A stretch of 64,000 bases of DNA from Acanthosepion esculentum. Its lineage: Eukaryota; Mollusca; Cephalopoda; Sepiida; Sepiidae. The notes beneath the pieces are model-generated. The model searched no databases. It had not been told where the DNA came from and worked only from the letters and a program-made list of their open reading frames with translations. Of the stretch, positions 1 to 9,892 are shown piece by piece; the stretch's first letter is position 1; each line of letters opens with the position of its first letter. Location: the NCBI GenBank assembly GCA_964036315.1, contig OZ038479.1, positions 56,485,246-56,549,245 on the forward strand, in the 5' to 3' direction. The position numbers and the translations under genes were made by a program.

Positions 1-60
1 TATATTTTCAAATACATTTTTGATTTTTTTTCCCGAAATGTATATACAGATATACAGTGA

Positions 61-1598
61 TACACTCTTGCTTGATCAAAATTTTATGACCACTTGAAAT
101 TTTTTTAAAAAGACTGTTTTTCATGGAAAAATTTTAAACATTTCTTACTTAAGGTTACTAATTTTATAAAAGGTTATGTAGACAAAAAGTTATAATCCAA
201 ACATTTTATTGAGAAACCCCCATTTTTATAAAATGAGGCATTTTACTGTACACTTGATCAAAATTATAAGACCAGAAATTGTACGAAAACATTCAACAAC
301 CAAATTTAATAATGAGTTTTACCTCCACTGGTTTTGATGACTTCAATAATTCTTTGGGGCATGCTATAAATTAGTGTTTCCATTAAACTGCGAGGAATAT
401 TGCTTCAGCTTCTGAAGATAACTTCACGAAGTTCATTTTTTGTTGAATATTGTTTGCCATTTTGATAAACATCTCTTGCCATCCATCCCGAAATATTTTC
501 AATTGGGTTCAAGTCTGGTGAGCATGCAGGATATCTCAAGTGATGGACACCATTTTCTTTTAGAAAGGTCAAGGTCCGGCATGCAGCGTAGATTGCAGCA
601 TTATCCCGTTGGAATAAACATCCATCCCACACAAACGGTGACCCTCCGTCACCCACAATGCTTTTTGTAGCATGCTAACCAGTTGCTGTCTGACGACGCC
701 TGCACCACCTGGAGCTCCATCGTCCCTCTGTAAGAAAGGGCACCCCATACCATTAGGGACCCTCCACCACTATGATGTGTGGAGAAAATTTCAGGAGGCA
801 TGTTATTTATGCCAATATCATTGGAAGCCATCAGGACCATCTAGATTGAATTTTTTCTCATCAGAAAACAGGACTTTCTTCCACTCCTCAATGTCCCATG
901 TTTGGTATTCACAACCAAACCTTAAACGGTTCACTTTGTGACGTGGAATCAGCTGAAGAATTTATTTGCGCTTTTTATTTACCATGCCTTTTTGTCGTAA
1001 GTGTCGTCTGATGGTTACTGGACTCCAATCAGTATCTGTGGCTGCCTTAATTTGACTAGAAGAAAGTCCACTGGCTTTCACAACAACCTGTCTTATTCTT
1101 CTACTCAATGCCGGAGAAATTGGTGGAGGGGGGGCATACCAGTAGACATTGCGTTTCCATAATTCGCACTGTCCTTTAGAAAATTGCAAATCACAGTTTT
1201 ACTGTGATTTACCTTAGCTGCGATCGCCTGCTGTGACAAACCTTGATTATGGAAATCTAGAATTCGAGCACACTCAACTTCGGTAAGTTTGCTTGCGTTG
1301 GGCATGGTGACACCTTTACGCAGTGATTGCTAATCTCTAACTGAATTAAAAACATTGGAATTACCATAGATCTAACAATTTATACCCCTTGGTCTTATAA
1401 TTTTGATGAAGTGTAAGACGCCTCATTTTATAAAAAATGTCCATTTCTGAATAAATTGATCGGATTATAACTTTTTGTCTACATAACCTTTTAGATTATA
1501 GAATTAGTAACCTTAAGTAAGAAAAAGTTTATAATGTATCCATGACAGTCTCTTATAAAAAAATTTCAAGTGGTTTTAAATTTTTGATCAGGAGTGTA
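61..1598. mobile_element. Tc1-type DNA transposon with long terminal inverted repeats
   Basis: Both ends begin with TACACTC next to a TA dinucleotide. Roughly 200 bp of each end (about 61-270 and 1390-1598) are inverted copies, sharing the segment reading CACTTGAAATTTTTTT near the tip and a second block around GACAAAAAGTTATAATCC. Inverted repeats this long are found in some Tc1/mariner groups. The interior carries a broken minus-strand transposase. The total length of about 1.54 kb fits a full-length Tc1-like element, so this is an old, complete but inactive copy. Confidence 0.9.
405..1305 (-). pseudogene. Tc1-like DD34E transposase, frameshifted
   Basis: This would be the cut-and-paste transposase of the surrounding element, acting in the nucleus on its inverted repeats. 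The N-terminal helix-turn-helix begins MPNASKLTEVECARILDF at 1305. The second HTH (SSSQIKAATDTDWSPVTI) lies in another frame. The first catalytic Asp is in LFSDEKKFN near 860, and the second is in QRDNAAIYAA. Exactly 34 residues later comes the Glu of SPDLNPIENIS, so the DD34E triad is readable. At least three frameshifts split the reading frame (near 1190, 840 and 655), so no functional protein can be made. The family is certain from the triad; the subfamily was not determined. Confidence 0.88.
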
Positions 1599-1777
1599 TA
1601 ATGAAATGGATTAATTCTGACAATTATTTTAACATATTTTCCATTTATATTCAGATATTATATTCCCATTTGTACAGATGTTTGCAGAAATTTTGTATAC
1701 CAAGGTTGTGTAACAATATGATTTTGTATACCAAGTTTATGTAACAACACAATTTCTCACACATCCTTAGAAATGAT

Positions 1778-1990
1778 TGAAGAGTCTGTGCTAAGAAATT
1801 TAAAATGCACCAAAAAAATATATATATATATATATCTGCAGAAAGCCGGACAAACAACTATTCAATGGTTGAATTGTTAATGTCTTTTATATAGCAGAAA
1901 AGAAACGGGTTACAGAAAAGAAAAGTAATTGACGTAAAAACTCATACACTGGATTCTAGACACAGAGAGAGAGTGGGTTGTGAAATGTTT
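1778..1990. repeat. Direct repeat, copy 1
   Basis: This stretch is nearly identical to 2590-2830: a block reading AAGAGTCTGTGCTAAGAAAT, a short AT microsatellite, CTGCAGAAAGCCGGACAAAC, and a tail ending in AGAGAGAG. The spacer of about 600 bp and the T/C-rich tract on the minus strand suggest two partial copies of one repetitive element, possibly LTR-derived. No protein domain is visible. Confidence 0.8.
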
Positions 1991-2589
1991 TGCGGCATAT
2001 CAAAGTAGATAAATTCCATTTCCTTTTAAGCCCACTTAGTTATCTGAGTTTCTTATGAATTTCATCTCCAGTCCATCTTTGAGTCAACTTAATTGCTGGT
2101 GTTTTCAGGATTCTTGTCTCCAGCCTGCCTTTGAATTGGCAAACATAAAATTTTGTCAATGATTTTAGATAATCATAAAAGTAGGTAAGTGACCAGTAAG
2201 TGACCAGCGGACAGAGAAGAAGAAAGGATCAGCAGTCAGCATAGAAGACAATAGTAAACATGGATTACACTGATAGTTATGATCTGGTTAGAGATGATAA
2301 GAGATTGAAAATGACCATATTGACTGCTGATCAAGTGTTGATCAAGTGCCAGGCATAGTCTAACATTTTCGCACCAGCCCCTCAACCTCCGACGTCTTAC
2401 TCTCTGAGTTGAGGTGTCTACTCGGTCTTAACCGAACTTAAGGGAGTGACCGTAGGTCCCCTGAGCATCCGTAGATCATTCGACCGGTCCACTGGTTTAA
2501 TCCTGCTGCCTGCCCACGTTGTGATTGATTTGATCCAGAAAGCAGAAGTGATGTTCATCCATTCACGGTCGACTGAAGATGTAGACACG

Positions 2590-2830
2590 GTTGAAGAGTC
2601 TGTGCTAAGAAATTTAGAATGCACCAAAAAAAATATATATCTGCAGAAAGCCGGACAAACAACTATTCAATGGTTGAATTGTTAATGTCTTTTATATAGC
2701 AGAAAAAATAGTATAGAAAAGAAACAGGTTACAGAAAAGAAAAGTAATTGATGTAAAAACTCATACACTGGATTCTAGAGAGAGAGAGAGAGAGAGAGTG
2801 GGTTGTGATTAGCTTGTTGTGAAATCGTCT
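2590..2830. repeat. Direct repeat, copy 2
   Basis: This is the second copy of the block at 1778-1990. It differs by a few substitutions, a small insertion after TATATAGCAGAAAA and a longer GA run at 2777-2799. The segment 2400-2590 just upstream is unique to this copy and contains short open frames on both strands that resemble nothing I recognise. Confidence 0.8.
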
Positions 2831-2859
2831 CAGAACGATATACAACTCTTGTGATGGAG

Positions 2860-3300
2860 AGATAAAGATTTCTGTGCGCGGCTTAAAGTTTATAGTTGCA
2901 TTCCTCCTCAGCAGTAGCAACAGTAGTAGTAATCTTCGTGGTAGCAGAAGCATTGGTACTTATATTAACAGTACATGTTAGCGGGGGTTTTGTTCCAATC
3001 CCTGATGTCACTTCCAGTCTCTGTTATCTCTCCACCCAGCTCGACTGCACTCGACGACAGACGAGCCTAAAAACAACCTTTTGATTATTGTAGCTTGTTC
3101 GACATTTCCGTTTCCAGTGGTAGTAATAATAGTAGCAGTATTAGATTGTTGGGGGAGTAATTCGCTTCTTCGTACTTATTTCAACAAAATATGTTAGCGG
3201 GCATTTGGTTCCAATCTCTGACGTCACTTTGACGGCAGACGAGCCAACCACTCTGTCAACAAATGTCTGTGCGCGTTTATATAGATAAACCTGGCTGATC
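2860..3300 (-). promoter_or_regulatory. Duplicated promoter-like module with TATA-like and CRE-like boxes
   Basis: On the minus strand two TATA-like boxes are each followed by the same GCGCACAGA string: CTATATAAACGCGCACAGA near 3280 and CTATAAACTTTAAGCC near 2890. Between them, two copies of a unit carry a CRE-like site (TGACGTCA near 3220; the variant TGACATCA near 3005) and the shared strings GATTGGAAC and CCCGCTAACAT. This looks like a duplicated U3/promoter region, perhaps of an LTR element, with transcription running leftwards. That is inference; no coding partner was recognised. Confidence 0.4.
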
Positions 3301-3380
3301 ATAAATTGACCCTTGGCCTGCACCGATTATTACGAGTGCTGCCTTCAAACCAATATCATGTGAATTTCAAAGTTCCTCAT

Positions 3381-3527
3381 AGCATTAGTAACAAGGCCTC
3401 TGATCAGGAGACTGGAGACTATGAAGAATGTGGAACCACCTCTTAATTGCTCTTGTTCCCATGTTCACCCTGACCTGGGGTAGTAGCACCTGTTAGGGGC
3501 CCAGCTATGGGCAAATAGTGAACCACC
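3381..3527. repeat. Inverted repeat, left arm
   Basis: The reverse complement of this stretch matches 5704-5842. Shared strings include CTAACAGGTGCTAC, CAGGGTGAAC, GCAATTAAGAGGTG and GATCAGAGGCCTTG. The arms are about 2.2 kb apart and enclose the mariner-HTH ORF. Divergence of roughly 10-15% indicates an old event. Confidence 0.85.
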
Positions 3528-4525
3528 AAGTAAAAAGAAAACACCATGAAAATATGCTTGGCAGTTTTTAATGACATTGACTGAGTTGTCTCATGCTTGG
3601 CTTTGTCTAATGCATCTTTATCAGCTGATGCTGATTTGCAGTGATAATTTTAGTGTGAAAACAATGTTAAGACATCAACTGAAGCTATTAATCAATCCCT
3701 AAATATTTTCTTACTGCCTATATTGGATATTATAATGTTGGCTTTTGAAGTCAGCTTTTGCAATTAACCTCTGAAAGTCAATGTGTTGAACTTCATAAAA
3801 CATTGAATAAACAATTTGAAATTTCTTACAATAAAAAATAAAAACATATAACAGAACAATAAGAAGAAAAAAGTTTATTGGTTCTTTTGCACATGACAAT
3901 TATTTTTTGATTATTATTATTATTTAATGTCTTGATGTCAAAATATTTCATTGCATCCAATAATACAAAAATATAGAAGAAAAATAAACTAGAAATAAAT
4001 CAGGAATAAATTTTTGATAATTTAGATTTAATTTAATCCCTTTCAGCTACTAATTTCATAAAACATTAGTGACACCTCCAAACATCATACAGACTTTAAC
4101 ATGAAAACCTTGCCCTCAAATTTAAAAATAAATTATAGAAAATCACGAGATTATCTGATTTTACTGAAAAATTTCAACACTATTGAAACATGTTAGTCAC
4201 GGGACATAATTAAAAATTATATGTTTGGGTATCATTTTGATCTTCCATAGAATAAAAAAAAAATCATTGTTTAAAATGAAAAATCTATATAAAATTTTAA
4301 AAAATTTTTCCTACTCAAAATTCCTATTAAACTTTAAATTTTTATTCTTCAAAGCCATCTTTATATAATATCAGAATATCGATATCAGAAAGAGTTTGTT
4401 TAAAAATTGTACTGTAAAAATACACGCTAATTTTTCAAAAACACATAAGGAATATTTTTTATGAGAACAAAAAATATACAGCAAGTTTTATCAAAATTGG
4501 ATATCCAGCAAATCTCCAAAATAAA
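3528..4525. other. AT-rich non-coding stretch
   Basis: This stretch is very AT-rich, with homopolymer runs and no long open frame or RNA gene that I recognise. The open frame at 3711-3899 (- strand) is low-complexity and unsupported. Confidence 0.5.
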
Positions 4526-5005
4526 TCATTTTTGTGTTTTCTTAAATTTTTTTTTAAGATTTCGGACTATATTTTCGATGCGCTGATGTTGGATTTGTTT
4601 TTTGTTTGATTCTTTATTTTTTCTACAAAACCTTTGCACAAACTCAGTAGATACACATCTCATACCCAAATCTTCAGTGAGAATCGCCTGAACTGAACCA
4701 TAACTAATATTCACATCCTCCGATAACTCACGCACAGTGATTCGGCGGTCTTTCAAAACAGCTGCACACACACCTGCAATGTTTTCATCAGTTCTGCTGG
4801 TTGTGGGTCTCCCAGAACGTGCATCACTGTAAACATTTTGTCGGCCATCTTGGAAACGTTTGAACCAGTCATACACTCGTGTTCTGCTCATACACTCTTC
4901 TCCATACACTTTCTGCAACTTTGCATAGGTCTCTGTGCAGGTATCACCAAGCTTTTGGCAAAATTTGATGCAGATTCTTTGCTCAATTTTCTCTGTCATG
5001 GTCAC
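4526..5005 (-). CDS. Mos1-type HTH protein (mariner N-terminal half, GVQW3-like)
   Basis: This is an uninterrupted 159-residue frame. Residues about 5-60 (IEQRICIKFCQKLGDTC, then VYGEECMSRTRVYDWFKRF) match the first helix-turn-helix of the Mos1/mariner transposase. A DxRSGRP linker follows (DARSGRPTTSRTDENI). A second HTH (RITVRELSEDVNISYGSVQA) then ends at LGMRCVS. The pattern equals the DNA-binding half of a mariner transposase and of the vertebrate GVQW3/FLJ37770-type proteins. The catalytic DDE half is missing; after residue about 125 the sequence turns basic and unrelated (KKKFKKTQK end). It could be a truncated mariner pseudogene that happens to be open, or a retained DNA-binding protein. 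The start is the first Met of the frame. Confidence 0.55.
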   Translation of the reverse strand: MTMTEKIEQRICIKFCQKLGDTCTETYAKLQKVYGEECMSRTRVYDWFKRFQDGRQNVYSDARSGRPTTSRTDENIAGVCAAVLKDRRITVRELSEDVNISYGSVQAILTEDLGMRCVSTEFVQRFCRKNKESNKKQIQHQRIENIVRNLKKKFKKTQK

Positions 5006-5703
5006 TGATGGAATCTCTGTAGTGAGGCGAAATGATCACACTCTACACACTTTCCTTCCAAGCACTGCTATAAACAGCAGAAGTGAGTGAAAATGTTATA
5101 ATTTAGTGTCCATGCACAATGGAGATCATGGTCGATCTGTGCCAAATGGCTTCACTCTGCATACTTTAGCACCATTACTATAGCAACAGTCCAGATACTT
5201 TTTGGTCAAATTTTGTATATCACCTTTGAGCATTTAACTTTATAAAAATGTGAAAATAAGGACCATCCAAAATTCACTTGTACATATTAGCCACAAACTA
5301 AGTGGGAGTATAAATGATCTGAAAAATAAAATAAATAATCAAAACTTAAAAACATGATTCAGTATAACCTTCATTCATTGATGAACAAAGGCTGAAAGTT
5401 TCTATAAAATTGGATAATTCCCTGATTTTAGGTAAATTTTGTACAATATGTGGGGAAATCTGAATGACCTTTCATTACAGATTAATTAATAATTATCAGA
5501 ATTGGCTCCCCATGAAAGGTTTGGTTTGGTTTTTGTTTTGTTTTTCGGCATATCAACCTCAATGGGTTATTTAATGCAGACAAAATTTTTATTGCTGGTA
5601 ATATTTTTTTTTTCAAAAATCTATTGCTGGTACTAATTTTTTTTACAAAGTATTTCTGCTATTAAAACCTTTTTTTACACTTTCATAGGGTTTTGACCCT
5701 AGT
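5006..5703. other. Non-coding flank of the mariner-HTH ORF
   Basis: The first about 230 bp upstream of the ORF probably belong to the same mariner copy; the string ATACTTTTTGGTCAAATTTT near 5190 resembles a mariner terminal region. No matching opposite end was found. The remainder is AT-rich with T runs and shows nothing further. Confidence 0.4.
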
Positions 5704-5842
5704 TTCGTGGTTAACCATTTGTCCATAGCTGGGGCCCTAACAGGTGCTACCACCCTGGGTCAGGGTGAACCTGGGAACACTAGCAATTAAGAGGTGTTTC
5801 CTTACTCCTCAAAACCTCCAGATCAGAGGCCTTGCTGTTGGA
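5704..5842. repeat. Inverted repeat, right arm
   Basis: This is the partner of 3381-3527. It directly precedes the Penelope-type coding remnant, so the arms may be old inverted terminal repeats of that retroelement, which often occur in inverted pairs. Confidence 0.8.
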
Positions 5843-5855
5843 TTCCCCATGAAAA

Positions 5856-6065
5856 TTATTACCTGAAGAACAACATTTCGACCTAGAAAAACATGATTTT
5901 AATAGCCATGCAAAATTCACCATTATTGAAAGAATACAAATTGACACAAAACATAAACTTAAGAAAATACTAGAACCTGAAGCCAAATGGATTTTGCAAC
6001 TCAAAACACTTTGTCCAGATAAACTTAACAACAGACTAACCAGCACAGATAGAATTAATATATAA
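5856..6065 (+). pseudogene. Penelope-like/GIY-YIG retroelement, C-terminal remnant
   Basis: In frame with the stop at 6063-6065 the strand reads HDFNSHAKFTIIERIQ and later WILQLKTLCPDKLNNRL. This is the characteristic end of the GIY-YIG endonuclease module found at the C-terminus of Penelope-like and related reverse transcriptases (FNxHAKFTIIE ... FWIxKLKTLxPxGLN). The GIY and YIG strands and the whole reverse transcriptase are absent, so it is a 5'-truncated fossil. The longer open frame on the opposite strand here (5780-6169) is an antisense shadow. Confidence 0.75.
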
Positions 6066-8380
6066 TCCCATAGATCAACACCCCACAAATATTTCTCAAC
6101 CACACTAGATATGTTTGCAGAGGTGTTGAGGTCGCCCACATACACACACACACATCCCCTTCCCAGCAACTAATAAAGCTGTCAGAATGACTGAGGAGGT
6201 AAATCTAAGACACGGGAACCTTCCAGCTTCTCCTTAAAAGAACTTGAAAGAGGCCTTTTGACCAATATAAAGACTGACCAAAAATTAACAATAAAAAAAC
6301 AAATGAAAACTACAGGCAAAGTTCAATTTCTTCAGAGGCAGTCATTCACCCCAGGAGTTCACTGCTACTAACAAGCAATTTTTTTTTCTTCTGATGACCA
6401 TGCTGGCCAAAACTAGTCAAGGAACCTAATTTAAATGATAAAACAAAATATTAAGATACAAGCCAGTGTATCTGAAATTTTAATTTTTTTAATATTTTTT
6501 ATTGTTCAAGACATTTTTTATTGTTCTTTTTTAATGTAACTAATATGTTGATACAATAGTTGTCAGTAAAAATGAATACTCTACCGCCCCTTATTAAAAT
6601 GATTGATTTTCTCCATATGCATAGAAACTAATATTATGAATGTATGTGCTTATAAAGCTCCATAAATTTCAAAATAATTTATTCCAAAATTTGCTTGAAA
6701 ATGAAACAGAACTAGGTACTTTAATTTAATTTCTATAATTGAATTGGAAGGGTTTAGCTTCTGTTTTTGAAACATGGTAATTCCTATGTAGCAACGGAAT
6801 CATATTTTTGAAAAAAATAATTATAATCTAGGCTCTACTTGTGTATTGAGCACTGTTTTTTAAAAATAAAAACAAAAATACTAAAGAACTTCGGATCATC
6901 AATCTAACGGTTCTTTCCTATTTTATCAATATATTTACACACATATATATATATATATATATTAGTGTATCTGGGCAACAATCCCCTTTTATGCAAGTTT
7001 AGTTTAAAACGACTGACAAGGTTGAGTTTTTTTTTTATACGATTTCTCATGTGTTCATATAATTTTTTCTTTTTTTGCAGGACACAAATTTTCAACAAAA
7101 CTTGAACATATAAGAGAGTCTATGTGCAACATGCTGGATTGTTGTGGGGTAGTAAGGGATGGGGGGGGGACTCAAGGGTTGCCTCGAGTGGTATACACTC
7201 TCGCTACACCACTGCACAAATACATTTTTTTTATCATTCACCATTCCGTTTTAAGAGAATTACTAAATAAACTTGTTTTTCAAAATAATACTGCAATGAA
7301 TCAGGCTTGTCCAAACTAACGAGATGCCACCACGGAGGTTCTAAAAAAACATAACATCGGAAAACACATTTTAAATTACTTCTTTATCTTAAATTCGGGT
7401 CTCTTTGAAAGAGTGACTCAGTCTTTGAAATGAAAGTCATGCCATATAAAAAGAAAATTTAATTTCTGTGTATAATACATTTTTATTAAACATTTTTAAA
7501 AGCATTGGTACTTTTCTTCGTCACTCATGGAGCCGGCATTGTATACGAAATATTTTAAACAACAAATTTAAAATTCTCTTTAAAATTCAATTGCGTGAAG
7601 AAGTATTCATTTTGAAACAAAATGAATACTTTTTTTTTTTATTACCGCAATGAAAGCAAAAAACAAACAAAAAACAAAAACAACACCACGTTTTAAAATA
7701 TTTGACAAAAATCAAGGAATTATCCGATTCAAACGAAATGAAGAATATTTTAATTTATTTATGTATGTTAGTTAAAAAAAGTTTTTTTGGGGGGGAAGGG
7801 TACCTAAAAAAATTAACTAAAGATTTTATTTTTAAAAACCGTTTGTTGTGATTTTCTTTCTACCAAAAAAGGTTAATTTTTTTCATTCGACTATTATACG
7901 TCATCATTTTTCACTTTCAGTATGATAGTAAATTAAAATCTGACATTTCGTGGATATTTTACAATTATTATTATTATTTTAAAGACAATAATTTTTTTTT
8001 TTTTAAATTAAAAAAAGAAAAGAAAAATCCTCCGCAAACAAAATTGTCTCAACTCCATCGAACCAAAAATATAATTTGTATATTCCTTCTTTTTTTCCAA
8101 TTTAACACAACTTTCAAAGTGTAACAATGGAAATTTTGCATTTAGAAAAGTCGTATTTAAAACGAAGTCGAATTTAAGAGATGCCGCTTTTTTCGACATG
8201 TCCACAAACGCACTTTGATTTTTTTAATAAATTATTTCTTTAAAGTTTCTCACAGGATGAAATCATAGCTGAATTTATTTTCATTTTGCTAACACTAACA
8301 GCGTATAAAAAAATTGGTGAGGCAAGTCAGTAAATAACGATTTCTTTTTTTATCAGAATTATTTGTATTCTTCCACTTAC
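6066..8380. other. AT-rich non-coding region
   Basis: The first about 300 bp are probably the 3' end of the Penelope remnant. The rest is AT-rich with many poly-T and poly-A runs, a (TA)n tract near 6943-6962 and a G run near 7160. The short open frames are low-complexity. No domain, tRNA or splice structure was recognised before the exon at 8381. Confidence 0.5.
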
Positions 8381-8655
8381 CTTTTAAAAACCAGGGAAAG
8401 CGAAAAACAAATTTCTTTGTGCTAAAATGAATTTCTTGGGGAATTCTTTTTAACCTACAGAAACATTTTCTATTGTTCATTCAGTTCATTTCTAAGTTGA
8501 CTGGAACTAAAAAAAGAATTATTAAATGAAAAAACACGACACAAGCGTGAAAATACTTTTGAGAAAAATATTTCAACGATTCCGAAAAAAAAAAATGGAG
8601 CGGTGTTAAATAAGATCTGGTCCCTTGTGTTCAAAATTCTTAGATTTCTTAGCAT
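8381..8655 (-). other. Orphan zinc-finger-gene first exon (non-coding), with splice donor
   Basis: On the minus strand this ends in TTTTAAAAG and is followed by GTAAGTGG, a strong splice donor (GT at 8379-8380). The block is homologous to the exon-like blocks at 31080-31373, 51278-51593 and, inverted, 58461-58733. All share an AACACCGCT-type string, a run of AAATCT(A/C)AGGATTTTAAA and a donor at the same place. No zinc-finger last exon lies to its left inside this window, so its gene is either outside or lost. Transcription is inferred, not shown. Confidence 0.55.
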
Positions 8656-8782
8656 TTTCGGGGCGTATTTTTGTCATTACACAATATTTATCTTATACCA
8701 ATTTATAAATAAATTTCAGAATAATTTTTTATTCATAAATTTATTAACATTTACTAAAATATGTGAACAAACTATTTACCAT

Positions 8783-9174
8783 TTTATAAAGTCTGAATCA
8801 ATTGACAATTAGCCAATTTTGCCAACCATTCCAATATACATAATGATTTAGTGTAAAGAAACCACCTAATAAATAAATAGTATTTATTATTTGTAAATAA
8901 TTGTATGTGTGTGTGTGTGTGTAACGAATGCACTGCCGCAATTTTCGACGGATTTGCACCAAAATTTACATGTGTAAAAAGTGCATGTAAATTTTGGTGC
9001 AAATCCGTCGAAAATTACGGCAGTGCATTCGTTACACACACACACACACACACACACACAATTATTTACAAATAATAAACACTATTTATTTATTAGGTGG
9101 TTTCTTTACACTATTATGTATATTGGAATGGTTGGCAAAATTGGCTAATTGTCAATTGATTCAGACTTTATAAA
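8783..9174. repeat. 392-bp near-perfect palindrome containing (TG)n/(CA)n
   Basis: The arms of about 190 bp are inverted copies that meet at about 8978 in CATGTGTAAAAAGTGCATG. Each arm contains a TG or CA microsatellite, the string AACGAATGCACTGCCG and a flank ending in TCTGAATCAATTGACAA. A palindrome of this size would form a hairpin or cruciform. Confidence 0.93.
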
Positions 9175-9275
9175 TTTACATGTGTAAAATATGCATGTAA
9201 ATTTTGGTGCAAATCCGTCGAAAATTGCGGCAGTGCATTCGTTACACACACACACATCCTGCCTTTTATAGATAG
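9165..9275. mobile_element. Third copy of the palindrome unit (Helitron- or foldback-like end)
   Basis: This is a direct copy of the right half-unit: ATGTAAATTTTGGTGCAAAT, then GCAGTGCATTCGTTAC, then a CA run. It ends in CCTGCCTTTTATAGATAGAG, whose reverse complement (CTCTATCTATAAAAGGCAGG) resembles Helitron-type 5' ends. The element class is a guess; the repeat itself is directly visible. Confidence 0.5.
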
Positions 9276-9462
9276 AGATTCTGTTCATTGTATTCTCAAA
9301 ATTTTTCTAGTAATGTTAATCATGTTATTAATTTCAAATTGACCAACATTTATTACCATATAGGAAATTTAACATTGCAGGTTTTTGTTTTTGCAGAAAT
9401 GTTCTCCAGTGAATTAATTCTACTATTATTGAAACATTTATTCTTTGACATTCTTTCATTCC

Positions 9463-9470
9463 CCTTAGAG
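9463..9470. other. Target-site duplication, left (hAT)
   Basis: CCTTAGAG here matches CTTTAGAG at 11854-11861 (7 of 8 bases). An 8-bp duplication is the hallmark of hAT insertion. Confidence 0.8.
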
Positions 9471-9654
9471 CAGTGTTTCCAAACAAGGGTGCTAGCACCC
9501 ATTTTAGGTCTCTGTTATGCTGAAAGGAAGCACTGAGAGTTTTATTTCATGTAGGGAGTAGTGAACATACCCGGAGGCAAATGCATTTAGCCATTTCTTT
9601 TTCAAATTTCCAAAAAGTATTCAAAACTGGCTACAAAGGGTAATTTCTGAAAGG

Positions 9655-9892
9655 TATCTAAAGCTGTGGGAAGCCATCAAATTTTTCCTTATTGCTTTTC
9701 CAACTTCCTATACAGCTGAATGTGGTTTTAACAGTTATACAGCTTCTTACTAAACAAAGAAACTGCCTGCAAATTACAAAAAAAATGAGATCTATGATTA
9801 CTTCTAAGCAGCATGGAACCTAGAGTAAGAGCCTTAGCCAGTAAGCACCAAAGTCAACCATCGCATTGAAAACATTGAGATAAGCTATCAAA
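9655..9892 (+). pseudogene. hAT transposase C-terminal (dimerisation) remnant
   Basis: The plus strand reads KLWEAIKFFLIAFPTSYTAE, then CGFN and LPANYKKNEIYDYF, and after a frame change MEPRVRALASKHQSQPSH followed by a stop. This matches the hAT C-terminal dimerisation region (FPTSYxxExGFS ... DLR ... IEPxxxxLxxxHQAQPSH). Two stops and a frameshift show it is dead. Its last 17 codons plus 3' UTR form the unit of the downstream tandem array. Confidence 0.75.

Noticed and set aside
405..1305. Possibility that the Tc1 transposase is active
   Set aside because: The catalytic triad is readable, but at least three frameshifts split the frame.
5780..6169. 129-residue minus-strand frame with hydrophobic stretches
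   Set aside because: The opposite strand carries a clear GIY-YIG C-terminal remnant, so the hydrophobic frame is its antisense.
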